Shown: positions 16,573 through 25,019, numbered from the stretch's first letter. The stretch is 37,919 nucleotides of DNA from Bacteroidales bacterium UBA1035 (GCA_002316835.1 DCEG01000083.1:5409-43327); one strand, 5' to 3'. Program-made: numbers and translations. Notes: generated from the sequence alone by a model not told the origin.

Positions 16573-17835
16573 ATGAAGTATTTTAACATTTTAGCAATTA
16601 TGGTGCTGGCACTATTTTTCGCGTCTGCCTCTTGCGAAGAACAAAAGGATAGTCAGAAAGAGGAGAACGTTGAAACTCCAATTGCACAGAAACCACAAGC
16701 AGGAACTTTACCTCCGGTAGAAACGCAAAAAGCAAACACGAATTACACTCCGGCTTTTGAAGGACAAACACGAATTGCAGGCGTAAAAACCGAAACTCCT
16801 TACGAGGTTACTGTTCTGTCATCCGAATTATCAAAGCCATGGGCTGTTACAACACTTCCTGACGGAAGATTAGCGATTACCGAAAAGGCAGGAAACATGC
16901 GAATTGCAACCAAAGAGGGTTCACTCAGTCCAAAGATTACCGGTTTTCCGGCGGTTGACGATCGCAATCAAGGAGGATTGCTAGATGTAGCACCTGCCCC
17001 CGATTTCGAAACCAGCAGAATGCTATATTTCACTTTTGCCGAAAAAACGGCCCAAGGTTCGCTTACAGCGGTGGGGAAAGGAAAATTATCGGCCGATGAA
17101 ACAAAAATTGAAAATTTCCAGACAATTTTCAGGGCTATTCCTTATTTCGATAACAGTATGCACTTCGGAAGCCGGATCGTTTTCGATAAAAACGGTAACA
17201 TTTTCGTTTCCACCGGCGAGCGATCAGATCTAAAAACAAGACCTAATGCACAGCTGCTCAGTACCGGTCACGGAAAAGTAATTCATATTACTACAGAAGG
17301 AAAACCTGTTGACGGAAATCCATTTATCAACACCGAGGGTGCATTACCGGAAATATATTCCTACGGACACCGTAATGCTCAGGGACTGGATATACATCCC
17401 GTTACTCAGGAGCTTTGGCTATCGGAAATGGGGCCGCGAGGCGGCGATGAAATCAACCTGATAAAACCCGGGAAAAATTACGGCTGGCCGACCATTACCT
17501 ACGGAATAGAATACAGCGGACAAGCCATCAGCAACGGTGCCACGCAAAAAGAAGGATTGGAACAGCCTGTATATTACTGGGATCCGGTTCTTTCGCCCAG
17601 CGGAATGGCGTTTTATTCCTCCAACGCAATCCCCGAATGGCAAAACAATCTGTTTATCGGCGGGCTAAACAGCAAACATATTGCCAGGATTGTTTTGAAA
17701 GATAACAAAGTGATTGGCGAAGAACGATTACTCGTCGGTGAGAACCAGCGATTCCGCGATGTCGGTGACGGAAAAGACGGCGCACTGTATGCCGTTACCG
17801 ATGAAGGGCGGCTTTACCGGATAGCGAAGAAGTAA
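16573..17835 (+). CDS. PQQ-type glucose/sorbosone dehydrogenase family lipoprotein
   Basis: A 420-residue protein with an N-terminal signal and lipobox-like end (FFASASCEEQKD); the acidic/lysine stretch after the Cys resembles the Bacteroidetes signal for export to the cell surface. The rest is a six-bladed GSDH propeller as in E. coli YliI (aldose sugar dehydrogenase): SKPWAVTTLPDGRLAITEK, DNSMHFGSRIVF with the likely active-site His, FVSTGERSD, YGHRNAQGLDIHP, EMGPRGGDEINLIKPGKNYGWP. YliI-type enzymes use PQQ to oxidise aldoses; no PQQ synthesis genes lie nearby, so the cofactor may come from outside. The Lys/Glu-rich linker (about 25-60) tethers the propeller to the membrane. Confidence 0.88.
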   Translation: MKYFNILAIMVLALFFASASCEEQKDSQKEENVETPIAQKPQAGTLPPVETQKANTNYTPAFEGQTRIAGVKTETPYEVTVLSSELSKPWAVTTLPDGRLAITEKAGNMRIATKEGSLSPKITGFPAVDDRNQGGLLDVAPAPDFETSRMLYFTFAEKTAQGSLTAVGKGKLSADETKIENFQTIFRAIPYFDNSMHFGSRIVFDKNGNIFVSTGERSDLKTRPNAQLLSTGHGKVIHITTEGKPVDGNPFINTEGALPEIYSYGHRNAQGLDIHPVTQELWLSEMGPRGGDEINLIKPGKNYGWPTITYGIEYSGQAISNGATQKEGLEQPVYYWDPVLSPSGMAFYSSNAIPEWQNNLFIGGLNSKHIARIVLKDNKVIGEERLLVGENQRFRDVGDGKDGALYAVTDEGRLYRIAKK

Positions 17836-17837
17836 AC

Positions 17838-17867
17838 AAAAAGCGGATTAATCATCCGCTTTTTTTA
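17838..17867 (+). terminator. Rho-independent terminator after the sugar dehydrogenase gene
   Basis: AGCGGAT (17842-17848), loop TAATC, ATCCGCT (17854-17860), flanked by a run of A on the left and seven T on the right, just after the stop codon. Confidence 0.85.
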
Positions 17868-17921
17868 TCCGGACTCATTATTATTAATGAGTTTATCTTC
17901 CAAAATCATCATTTTTGGGGA

Positions 17922-17952
17922 TTGCTTTACATCAGTTGTCTTGGTATTTTTG
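17922..17952 (+). promoter_or_regulatory. Bacteroides-type promoter for the methyltransferase gene
   Basis: TTG (17922-17924), 20 nt, then TATTTTTG (17945-17952), 32 nt before the ATG. Spacing and the -7 box fit the consensus. Confidence 0.55.
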
Positions 17953-17983
17953 TGAGTTACTCACAAAGTAAAAGACAAAAGTA

Positions 17984-18757
17984 ATGAACAACAAGACATT
18001 AGATACAAAGCATGGCCACTGGATTCTGGCCAAAATGGGCAAAAGAGTGCTTCGTCCCGGAGGAAAAGAACTCACATTAAAATTAATCGATAATCTCAAT
18101 ATACAAAACAATCACGATGTAGTGGAATTCGCACCCGGAATAGGATTCACGGCCTCCCTTGTGCTGCAGAAAAAACCTAACACATACATAGGCATTGAAC
18201 TAAACGAAGAAGCCACTCAAAAATTAAGAAAACTAATAAGTGGTGCAAACCGAAAAATAATCAACGCCAATGCAACTGAAACTACGCTTCCTGAAAATTC
18301 TGCCGATGTAGTCTATGGCGAGGCCATGCTCACAATGCAGTCAGACCAAAAAAAATCAGCTATTGTAAAGGAAGCGTACCGGATTTTGAAAAAAGGTGGT
18401 CTGTACGGTATCCACGAATTGAGTTTATTTCCTGATGATTTAGCCGACAACTCGAAAAACGATATCAAAAAGGGATTAATGCAAAGCATTCAGGTAAATG
18501 CACGGCCGTTAACAGAAAAAGAATGGGTTTCCATCCTTGAAAACGAAGGATTCAGAATAATGCGTATCGAAAAAAATCCGATGACGCTACTCGAACCCCA
18601 ACGAATTATTGACGACGAAGGCTTTTGGAGATTCTGCAAAATAGTATTCAATATTCTGACTCATCCAAAAGAACGAAAACGAATTCTCGAGATGCGCAAG
18701 GTTTTCAGAAAATACAAAAACCAGATGGCTGCCATAGCCATTGTGGTGGAAAAGTAA
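17984..18757 (+). CDS. Class I SAM-dependent methyltransferase
   Basis: A 257-residue cytosolic Rossmann-fold methyltransferase. Motif I is VVEFAPGIGFTA (about 45-56), followed by TYIGIELNE (the acidic residue at the end of beta-2), then DVVYGEAMLTM and the post-motif LKKGGLYGIHEL. The C-terminal 80 residues (EPQRIIDDEGFWRFCKIVFN) carry family-specific helices I do not recognise. The substrate is unknown; no linked pathway genes are present. It is a single gene with its own promoter, followed by the GC-rich repeat element. Confidence 0.82.
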   Translation: MNNKTLDTKHGHWILAKMGKRVLRPGGKELTLKLIDNLNIQNNHDVVEFAPGIGFTASLVLQKKPNTYIGIELNEEATQKLRKLISGANRKIINANATETTLPENSADVVYGEAMLTMQSDQKKSAIVKEAYRILKKGGLYGIHELSLFPDDLADNSKNDIKKGLMQSIQVNARPLTEKEWVSILENEGFRIMRIEKNPMTLLEPQRIIDDEGFWRFCKIVFNILTHPKERKRILEMRKVFRKYKNQMAAIAIVVEK

Positions 18758-18853
18758 TCACACACTTTATTCGAGATTATTTATTAGTGGGCTGAGACTT
18801 TTTTGAGCACTTACAAAGTTCACTACAAAAAACCTTCGAAAACCCGGTTTTAA
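18758..18853. other. AT-rich spacer between the methyltransferase gene and the GC-rich element
   Basis: No gene is visible. AAAACCCGGTTTT (about 18838-18850) at its end is nearly self-complementary and may be part of the neighbouring element. Confidence 0.35.
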
Positions 18854-19050
18854 GTGGGGGTACCCACCTTTTCCCTTCGCGCTTCGAGGTAAAAGGTGGG
18901 TCGCTGAAGATAAGCAGGTGGGGTACACCACCCCGATAGCTGAAACGACGAAGGTATTGGGGTGGGTCGATGCACCAAAAAGCTCCGCCGTTGAAGGGTA
19001 GCGGGTGGGTCTATATACCTATTGAGGTGGGTACCCCCACCCCTATAGGT
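18854..19050. repeat. GC-rich, hairpin-dense intergenic element with 16-bp inverted ends
   Basis: GTGGGGGTACCCACCT (18854-18869) is repeated perfectly inverted at 19025-19040. Inside lie more stems: ACCCACCTTTT (18862-18872) with AAAAGGTGGGT (18891-18901); CCACCCC (18928-18934) with GGGGTGG (18959-18965); ACCTAT plus GGTGGG (19017-19031) with CCCACC plus ATAGGT (19036-19050). The heptamer GGTGGGT or its complement occurs five times. The region is visibly richer in G and C than its surroundings and has no credible reading frame. It is either a mobile palindromic repeat or a structured transcript; I know no matching RNA family. Confidence 0.7.
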
Positions 19051-19176
19051 ACCCTAACCCAGCTTTTAAGCAGAGAAATTAAAGTCGGAGACGCAAAAGG
19101 TTACTTTTATTGGAAGTAGAAAGGGGACTATTCTTCTTTAATTCGGTTTTGGTTTTTAGTCGTTAAGGGAATTTGC

Positions 19177-19184
19177 TACTTTTG
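19177..19184 (+). promoter_or_regulatory. Likely -7 box (TACTTTTG) for the HAD phosphatase gene
   Basis: TACTTTTG matches TAnnTTTG about 75 nt before the ATG, and a T-rich stretch (TTTTTAG) lies about 19 nt upstream in place of TTTG. It suggests the broken gene once had, or still has, a promoter. Confidence 0.42.
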
Positions 19185-19259
19185 TGGGATGAGGAGGTTG
19201 ATAAGATTACGTATATCCTATTTAGATCCATCCGATAAATATTCTAAATAAAAATAGAC

Positions 19260-20066
19260 ATGAAATATAAAGCCGTATTTATTGACGTGGACGGAACTTT
19301 ACTGACGGATGATTTGAAAATTTCCGAAGGCACAAAGGATATTATAAAAAGATTACACGCGGAGAATATACTCATTGTCATTGTAACGGGCAGGTCGCCC
19401 TCGTCTTCATTATACTACTACAAAGAGCTTGGACTCATTAACAACCCGATTGTATGCTTAAACGGAGCACTTGTAATTAAAAACGACACAATCCTTCACG
19501 AAAAAGTAATACAAAAAGAAGATTGTCTTATTATCTTAAACGAAGCCTGGAATTTTAAAATTAACATCAGCCTGTATCACCATTACGATAGGTTTACGGA
19601 ACAAATGGATGATTGGATAAAACAGGAAATAGCAATTACAAACACAACTGTAAAGCAGCGAAGTTTTGCAGAATTATTAGAAAGTAATTTCAATCCCAAT
19701 AAAATATTGTGTATGGGTGATCCTGAAGAAATCAGTCAATTTGAAGATCATTAAAAAAAAACACAAGGATTACGGCATATGAATATTTTTAAATCCAAGG
19801 ATACCTATCTTGAGATTGTTAACACAAATACTTCAAAAGCTCGGGGAATAAAACATCTGATAGATATTTACAATATTCACGAGAGCGAAATCATCGCTAT
19901 TGGTGACAATTACAATGATATTGAGATGCTAAAATTTGCAGGTACAAGTATTGTTATGGGCAACGCTCCCGAAGAAGTGAAAAAATTTGCTGCCATAGTA
20001 ACAGATACCAATAACAAAGATGGGATAAAAAAAGGCTTTGGAATCTTTGTTTCAGTGATAACCTGA
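19260..20066 (+). pseudogene. Cof-type HAD-IIB phosphatase gene split by two compensating indels
   Basis: The first piece (19260-19754, 164 codons) has HAD motif I (FIDVDGTLL, D9 and D11) and motif II (VTGRS). It stops in QFEDH. The second piece starts at 19779 in the same frame and holds motif III (NTSKARGI) and motif IV (IAIGDNYNDIEML). Between them, the +1 frame reads IKKKHKDYGI across a run of nine A, which is what the intact protein would be expected to say. So one indel near 19751 and an opposite one near 19773 disrupt about ten codons and create the stop. All catalytic motifs survive, split in the cap-to-core return. The gene could be dead, expressed as two chains, or carry sequence errors. 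Intact relatives dephosphorylate sugar phosphates or flavin-type substrates. Confidence 0.75.
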
Positions 20067-20100
20067 TTTCAAATTGAAAATAATAAACGGCAGCAACATA

Positions 20101-20135
20101 TTAAGGCTGCCCGGTTTGGGCAGCCTTAAATTTTC
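20101..20135 (+). terminator. Bidirectional-looking terminator hairpin between convergent genes
   Basis: A perfect 12-bp stem, TTAAGGCTGCCC (20101-20112) with its complement (20118-20129), loop GGTTT, then ATTTTC. It lies between the HAD gene (plus) and the VOC gene (minus), so it could serve both. Confidence 0.75.
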
Positions 20136-20152
20136 ATACATCTCTAAACACG

Positions 20153-20557
20153 TTACTCCATCGAATGAATGCCGAAGATATTACCTTCGGTATCTTCGCA
20201 AAGAGACATAAAACCGTGCTCTCCGATGGACGATTTGGGTTGCACCACTTTTCCGCCGGCGGCTTCTGCCCTGCCCTCTTCCACCGAACAATCGAGTGAA
20301 CTGAAATAGACAATCGTGCTGTTTCCACCGCTCGGATACCCTTCCATCTGCACCAAAGCACCGCTGGCGCCTGGCAAATCTTCCATCGAGAACGGGAAAG
20401 CCACCATTTTCATATTGTTATCCTCCGCCGTTTCTGTCGGGTCGGCCAAATCGGTCAATTCCACCCGGAACACTTCTTCGTAAAACTTTTTGGCCCGAGC
20501 TATGTCCTGCACATAAATTTCGAACCATCCCACCGCGTAATATTTCCTGTTTCCCAT
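20153..20557 (-). CDS. VOC-fold (glyoxalase-like) protein
   Basis: A 134-residue vicinal-oxygen-chelate protein. The paired beta-alpha-beta-beta-beta modules are visible (VGWFEIYVQDIARAKKFYEE at the start, STIVYFSSLDCSVEEGRAEA in the second half, ending CEDTEGNIFGIHS). Family members include glyoxalase I, dioxygenases and antibiotic-binding proteins; the metal-site pattern is not clear enough to choose. The PhnB-like gene lies just upstream with one base between its stop and this ATG, so they are translated together. It is the last gene of a long minus-strand run of small cytosolic proteins. Confidence 0.82.
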   Translation of the reverse strand: MGNRKYYAVGWFEIYVQDIARAKKFYEEVFRVELTDLADPTETAEDNNMKMVAFPFSMEDLPGASGALVQMEGYPSGGNSTIVYFSSLDCSVEEGRAEAAGGKVVQPKSSIGEHGFMSLCEDTEGNIFGIHSME

Positions 20558-20558
20558 T

Positions 20559-20981
20559 TTATTGTTGATTTTGACTGTTGTAATTAATCATCCAGTATAC
20601 GCCGAATTTATCTTTCAGGCTGCCGAAGTAGTCACCCCAAAACTGGTCTGCCATAGGCATTTCCACTTCACCGCCCTGAGATAAAGCTCCGAAGAGGCGG
20701 TCAGCTTCCTCTCTGCTTTCGGGGAAAATGCTGATGTAATTATTGTTTCCCTGTACAAAAGGTTGTCCAGGCATGGTGTCAGAACCCATTAAGATATCAT
20801 TACCAATGGGCAATGATACGTGCATTACCAGATCCTTGGCTTCTTCGGGAACTTCCATACCTTGCATGTCTTTCATTTTGTATATACCGCCCAGAAACTC
20901 TCCACCGAAAACGGATTTGTAAAAATTAAATGCTTCTTCGGTTCTGCCATCAAAATTGAGATAGGGATTTAATTTTGCCAT
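20559..20981 (-). CDS. PhnB-like VOC protein
   Basis: A 140-residue protein of the PhnB/3-demethylubiquinone-methyltransferase-like branch of the VOC superfamily (MAKLNPYLNFDGRTEEAFNF, VFGGEF, ILMGSDTMPG, ending WGDYFGSLKDKFGVYWMIN). PhnB-type proteins have no established reaction. The true start is likely the ATG at 20979-20981, as the first strand begins there. It is co-translated with the downstream VOC gene. A gap of about 120 nt with a hairpin separates it from the gamma-glutamyltransferase gene. Confidence 0.85.
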   Translation of the reverse strand: MAKLNPYLNFDGRTEEAFNFYKSVFGGEFLGGIYKMKDMQGMEVPEEAKDLVMHVSLPIGNDILMGSDTMPGQPFVQGNNNYISIFPESREEADRLFGALSQGGEVEMPMADQFWGDYFGSLKDKFGVYWMINYNSQNQQ

Positions 20982-21047
20982 GTTTTTGATTTTTAAATTG
21001 TTATGAATTAATTACACAATGATTGCTCATCGATTATATTTTTCCAT

Positions 21048-21080
21048 ATGCGCAATTCGGTTTGAAACCGCAATGCGCAT
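21048..21080 (-). terminator. Hairpin downstream of the gamma-glutamyltransferase gene
   Basis: ATGCGCAATTCGGTTT (21048-21063) pairs with AAACCGCAATGCGCAT (21065-21080) at 14 of 16 positions with a single-base loop. No clear U-run follows on the minus strand, so it may be an attenuating or processing hairpin rather than a full terminator. Confidence 0.45.
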
Positions 21081-21100
21081 TCTTAGGAATTTCCAAATTA

Positions 21101-22984
21101 TCACCACGCAATACCGTAATCTTCGCCGTGATTGCTGCTTCCACCGCGCATGGTTTTATTTTTCTGATCGAAGTAAATCGCGTTGATGGGCCCGCTTGTG
21201 CGTTCGGAAAACTGAAGGGAATATCCCATTTCGGTTAATTTTTGCCGAACCGAATCGGGCGTTTGCGAATGCAGCAGAATTTGTCCTGCTCTTGGACTGC
21301 GGTCTTCGGTTTTTGTGCCACCCAGCGATAACCACAACTGGTTGGAATTGATGTTTGCTGCTTCGGCAGCCTGTTGCGTATTCATTCCGAACTCCACCGC
21401 ATTCAGGAAAAACTGCAACAGGTTTTGATCCTGCGTATCGCCACCCTGCACGGCAAAGGCCATCAGGGGTTTTCCGTCTTTCATCGCGAGGCTGGGTGTG
21501 AGCGTCACTCTCGGACGTTTGCCCGGCGCCACCACGTTGAAGGGATTCAGGGTTTCATCAAGGACAAAACTTTGCATCCGCTGGCTTAACCCAATGCCCG
21601 TGTTTCCGGCAATATAAGCGGGAATCCAACCACCGGAAGGCGTGATAGAAACCACCCAGCCTTCAGCATCGGCGGCAACAACTGTTGTTGTTCCCCTATG
21701 TAGTCTGTCCTGATAAAGAGAATCGGGAGAAAGAAACGAAACAACATCGTGCTTGGGAACAAAATCCCTATTATTGCCTGGATTTTGGTCAAATCCACGC
21801 TCTTTCAGAATTTTTGTGAAAGGATTTTTCTTTCCTTCAAAAGGATAAGGATCGCCTGGGCCAACCAAAGGATTGTTTTTGTCACTCCACATTTCCGATG
21901 CTCGTTTTCGTGAATATTCTTTGCTCAACAACCCTTTTATGGGAATATCAGAATTAAAATAAGGATCCCCATAATAAAAATCACGGTCAGCAAAAACCAT
22001 ATTCATGGTCTGATACACGGTGTGAATATATTGTGAGCTGTTATATCCCATTTTTTTTAAATCGAAGTTCTCAAGAATATTCAGGCTTTGCAGTAACGCC
22101 GGGCCTTGTGTCCAAGATTGCAGCTTATATACATCAATTCCTTTGTAGTTCGTGTGTAATGGTTCTTCTTCTATTGGTTTCCACCGGGCAAGATCTTCCA
22201 TCGTAAACAATCCACCCTGTTCACGCGTGCTTCGGACTATTTCTTTAGCTATATCTCCTTTGTAAAATCGGTCATAAGCCGCCATAATGGCCTCTTTTCG
22301 GGTTTTGCCCGCTTTCAACGCCTGTTGCTCGGCATCCACCAGTTTTTGCAGAGTTTTCGCCAGGTCTTCCTGAACGAAAACCTCACCCGCTACTGGTGTT
22401 TCTTTCTCTTCACCGGGCTTGGTGATAAAAACTTCTTTACTGTATTTCCATTGCTTCGATCGCTCTTTGTTTCTCGCCACACTCGTTTCGAAAGGCACAT
22501 CCACCGGAAAACCTTTCGCCAGCTCGATAGAGGGGGCTAACACTTCTTTCAGACTCATCGTGCCGTAATTGGCGAGCATGTAGCACAAACCGCCCACCGT
22601 ACCGGGTGTGACGGCAGCCAGCGGGCCGTATTCGGGCGGGAAATTATATCCCTGTTTCTTGAAAAAATCGGACGTAGCTCCGGTAGGCGCAACGCCAAGG
22701 CTATTGATGGCAATTACTTTTTTCGTTTTCGGGTTATAGATCAAGGCTTGTGTTTCACCGCCCCAGCTTAACACATCCCACAGCGTGCAGGTAGCGCCCA
22801 GCATGGCGCAGGCAGCGTCCACCGCATTCCCACCCTGCTGAAAGATCATGGCACCTGCCGATGCACCAAGGCTTTTCCCGGTAATAGCCAGCCAGTGTTT
22901 GCCATGCAACTCGGGCTTTTGGGTTCGCTGCGAAAAGATGGCGGATGATAATAAGAGAAAAAAGAGTATTAACTTATACTTCAT
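21101..22984 (-). CDS. ggt: Gamma-glutamyltransferase family protein, exported
   Basis: A 627-residue Ntn-hydrolase precursor with a signal peptide (MKYKLILFFLLLSSAIFS). GGT signatures include SAGAMIFQQGGNAVDAACAM at the start, WGGETQALIYN, and the processing site LHRGTTTVVAADAEGW, where T432 is the predicted autocleavage point and N-terminal nucleophile of the small subunit. In classical GGT the site reads TTH; here it is TTT. The pattern PRVTLTPSLAMKDGKP also fits. It would act in the periplasm on glutathione or other gamma-glutamyl or acyl-peptide substrates; true specificity (GGT or cephalosporin-acylase-like) cannot be told. Its start overlaps the end of the upstream SRPBCC gene by 11 bp. 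Confidence 0.9.
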   Translation of the reverse strand: MKYKLILFFLLLSSAIFSQRTQKPELHGKHWLAITGKSLGASAGAMIFQQGGNAVDAACAMLGATCTLWDVLSWGGETQALIYNPKTKKVIAINSLGVAPTGATSDFFKKQGYNFPPEYGPLAAVTPGTVGGLCYMLANYGTMSLKEVLAPSIELAKGFPVDVPFETSVARNKERSKQWKYSKEVFITKPGEEKETPVAGEVFVQEDLAKTLQKLVDAEQQALKAGKTRKEAIMAAYDRFYKGDIAKEIVRSTREQGGLFTMEDLARWKPIEEEPLHTNYKGIDVYKLQSWTQGPALLQSLNILENFDLKKMGYNSSQYIHTVYQTMNMVFADRDFYYGDPYFNSDIPIKGLLSKEYSRKRASEMWSDKNNPLVGPGDPYPFEGKKNPFTKILKERGFDQNPGNNRDFVPKHDVVSFLSPDSLYQDRLHRGTTTVVAADAEGWVVSITPSGGWIPAYIAGNTGIGLSQRMQSFVLDETLNPFNVVAPGKRPRVTLTPSLAMKDGKPLMAFAVQGGDTQDQNLLQFFLNAVEFGMNTQQAAEAANINSNQLWLSLGGTKTEDRSPRAGQILLHSQTPDSVRQKLTEMGYSLQFSERTSGPINAIYFDQKNKTMRGGSSNHGEDYGIAW

Positions 22985-23408
22985 TTTCGAGGTATGCTTT
23001 CAATCCTTTCAAGATATCTGTCCAGCCGGCAGTGTAGCTTTCTTCGGTGAAATATTTGCTACCTTCGTCGAGAAAGCTTTTCGCTCCTTCGTGCGTAAGC
23101 ACAACGGTAGTTGAGTCTTCTTCGGGAACGAGTTCCCACGTGAGCGTGGATGTTCCTGTACTGTGTCCGGGATGTTCCCAGGTGTGTTTCAGTTTTTCGT
23201 AAGGAATCACTTCGAGTATTTCGAACAGGTGACGGAAATTGTGCTCGCCGTCTTCGTCTTCAAATGAAACGACGAAGTCGAAAATCTTGCCTTCTGTTGC
23301 TTCGAAATTCGAAATATCGAAATACCAGTTCCGCATTTCTTCGGGTTGAGTGAGTGCCTTCCACACCCTTTCAACACTTGTATTGATGGAGATTTCTTTT
23401 TTTAGCAT
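22974..23408 (-). CDS. SRPBCC (AHSA1/START-like) domain protein
   Basis: A 144-residue helix-grip-fold protein. I start it at ATG 23406-23408 (MLKKEISINTSVERVWKALT), the usual family beginning; a TTG further up would add 11 residues. Conserved points are VERVWKALTQPEEMRNWY, the central sheet (FEDEDGEHNFRHLFEILEV) and the long C-terminal helix (AGWTDILKGLKAYL). These proteins bind hydrophobic ligands or, in eukaryotes, Hsp90; bacterial functions are mostly unknown. The last 11 bp overlap the gamma-glutamyltransferase start. A second SRPBCC gene with a premature stop lies at 25391-25804. Confidence 0.85.
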   Translation of the reverse strand: MLKKEISINTSVERVWKALTQPEEMRNWYFDISNFEATEGKIFDFVVSFEDEDGEHNFRHLFEILEVIPYEKLKHTWEHPGHSTGTSTLTWELVPEEDSTTVVLTHEGAKSFLDEGSKYFTEESYTAGWTDILKGLKAYLENEV

Positions 23409-23437
23409 AATTATTTCAATTGTTATACGGTTATTAT

Positions 23438-23806
23438 TCAATAGGCCCCTTCCTGCATTATTCCGATCACCGCACCCGAAGGGTCTTTCAACAACGCGTA
23501 AAATAATTCGCCTTCCTCGTTTTTGGTTTCTTTCAATACTGAACCGTCCATATTCTTACACGTTTCGATGCTTTTTTGCACGTTTTCGACCGTGAAATAA
23601 ACAATCCACTGCGAAGGTAAATCGATGTTCACACCCCGTTTGTGGCAAACTCCTCCAATACCGTCGCCGTTTTTGTTTACCATGGCATAATCGGCATACG
23701 TGCCATTTTCGTCCTCCATCGGCACTTCCTGCACCGTCCACCCGAATACCTGCGAATAAAAATCCTTCAATTCATCCGCATTTTCCACTGCTATATCTGT
23801 CCACAT
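23438..23806 (-). CDS. VOC-fold (glyoxalase-like) protein
   Basis: A 122-residue VOC protein starting with MWTDIAVENADELKDFYSQV and FGW, with the second module WIVYFTVENVQKSIETCKN and the typical end LKDPSGAVIGIMQ. It resembles the 27-kDa-antigen-like glyoxalase/bleomycin-resistance group. No metal or substrate assignment is possible from sequence. It sits between the SRPBCC and TfoX-N genes on the same strand with gaps of 9-30 nt, so an operon is likely. Confidence 0.83.
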   Translation of the reverse strand: MWTDIAVENADELKDFYSQVFGWTVQEVPMEDENGTYADYAMVNKNGDGIGGVCHKRGVNIDLPSQWIVYFTVENVQKSIETCKNMDGSVLKETKNEEGELFYALLKDPSGAVIGIMQEGAY

Positions 23807-23815
23807 ATTAAATAT

Positions 23816-24151
23816 TTATTTTTTTGATGATTTTGCAATTTTATTAAAGTCGAGGCATAGATTTACCCAATACAAAAGATCAGCGTCGGACGCTGTTCCC
23901 TCGGGATTCACGTCGCAGTATCCTTCGAGTTCACGACCTTTCATGATGGTAGGCTGATAACCTTTTCTCTTCGATACTTCCTTTTGAAGTGCCGGATTGA
24001 AACGGCACATCAGATCATCTCCGCCTACGTTTATGCACATTTTATCGTTGACGAGAAACGCCAATCCTCCGAACATTTTCTTTTCGGTAACGTTCTTTTC
24101 GAATTTGAGAAGTTCGCGTACTCTGCCTGCCAGTTCCTGATTGTAAGCCAT
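23816..24151 (-). CDS. TfoX N-terminal domain protein
   Basis: A 111-residue protein with only the TfoX/Sxy N-terminal domain (VTEKKMFGGLAFLVNDKMCI, then GYCDVNPEGTASDADLLYWV). Full-length Sxy regulates competence in gamma-proteobacteria, but stand-alone TfoX-N proteins are widespread and uncharacterised. The C-terminal Sxy domain is missing, so a competence role should not be assumed. The PhnB-like gene ends 15 nt upstream; the VOC gene follows 9 nt after the stop. Confidence 0.87.
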   Translation of the reverse strand: MAYNQELAGRVRELLKFEKNVTEKKMFGGLAFLVNDKMCINVGGDDLMCRFNPALQKEVSKRKGYQPTIMKGRELEGYCDVNPEGTASDADLLYWVNLCLDFNKIAKSSKK

Positions 24152-24166
24152 ATCCGATTCGTTCTT

Positions 24167-25018
24167 TTAGATGGTTGATTCGGCCGTTTCTTTCAATATT
24201 CTTATATCCGGCTTCTTCATTTTCAGCACCTCTTCCATCACTTTGGACGATTTTTTCATCCATTCGTCCAACTGCGCGGGAACAATTTGCCAACTAATAC
24301 CGAATTGATCTTTCAACCATCCGCACATGCTTTCCTCGCCACCGTTGGACGTGAGCACGTTCCAATAATTATCAATTTCTTCCTGATAATCGCATTCCAC
24401 TACCAGCGAAACACCTTCGGAAAAATTGAACTTGTGCTCTAACGAACTGTCCATCATCATTAACAGGTAATCGTTTATGAGAAACTCGCCGTGCTGCACA
24501 CTGGTTTCGGATTCGCCGCTTGACGCATCGTAATGCATAATGCCACGCATAACCGAGTTGGGGAAAAGCGATGTGTACAAATTAGCGGCTTCAGTAGCCT
24601 TGCCGTTTTGTGCACCGGTAAACATCAATGTAGGGACTAATTTCTGTATAATATGGCTTTCGTCACGCGCCGTGTACAATTGCCACGAAACACCGTATTT
24701 ATCCTGTACCCAACCATAATTTGGGCTGAAAGGATACTCGTCCAACGGCATCATTGACTCGCCCTCGGCGATGAATTTCTCCCAGATAGTCTCTACTTCG
24801 CTTTCAGACATCGTAAGAAACATAAGCGAAATGGACGGATTAGGCTTAAAGATATCGCCGCCGTTGAGCAGCATCAGTTTTTGGCCGAACATTTCGAGCA
24901 TAACCACCACCGGATTTTCGCCCGATATCTTGGTGTCGGGAAACGTGTTGCAGTAAAAATCGGCCATTTCGCGAGCGTTATGGTTGCACCAGATGCAGGG
25001 GTAAATGGAGTTATTCAT
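24167..25018 (-). CDS. Tandem PhnB-like VOC protein (two domains)
   Basis: A 283-residue protein with two 3-dmu-9_3-mt/PhnB modules. The first covers about 1-125 (IYPCIWCNHNAREMADFYCN, ending WVQDKYGVSWQLY). The second covers about 130-255 (KLVPTLMFTGAQNGKATEAA, ending WLKDQFGISWQIVP). A short charged tail follows (VMEEVLKMKKPDIRIL). No enzyme activity is established for the family. It starts one base after the stop of the DUF1801 gene and belongs to the same tight run; two other VOC genes flank it. Confidence 0.87.
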   Translation of the reverse strand: MNNSIYPCIWCNHNAREMADFYCNTFPDTKISGENPVVVMLEMFGQKLMLLNGGDIFKPNPSISLMFLTMSESEVETIWEKFIAEGESMMPLDEYPFSPNYGWVQDKYGVSWQLYTARDESHIIQKLVPTLMFTGAQNGKATEAANLYTSLFPNSVMRGIMHYDASSGESETSVQHGEFLINDYLLMMMDSSLEHKFNFSEGVSLVVECDYQEEIDNYWNVLTSNGGEESMCGWLKDQFGISWQIVPAQLDEWMKKSSKVMEEVLKMKKPDIRILKETAESTI

Positions 25019-25019
25019 T

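Noticed and set aside
18854..19050. CRISPR array, because of the recurring GGTGGGT units
   Set aside because: Units are only 7 bp, occur on both strands and at uneven spacing, with no regular spacers and no cas genes.
23816..24151. TfoX-N protein as evidence for natural competence
   Set aside because: The Sxy C-terminal domain is missing and no competence genes are near; stand-alone TfoX-N proteins have no known competence role.
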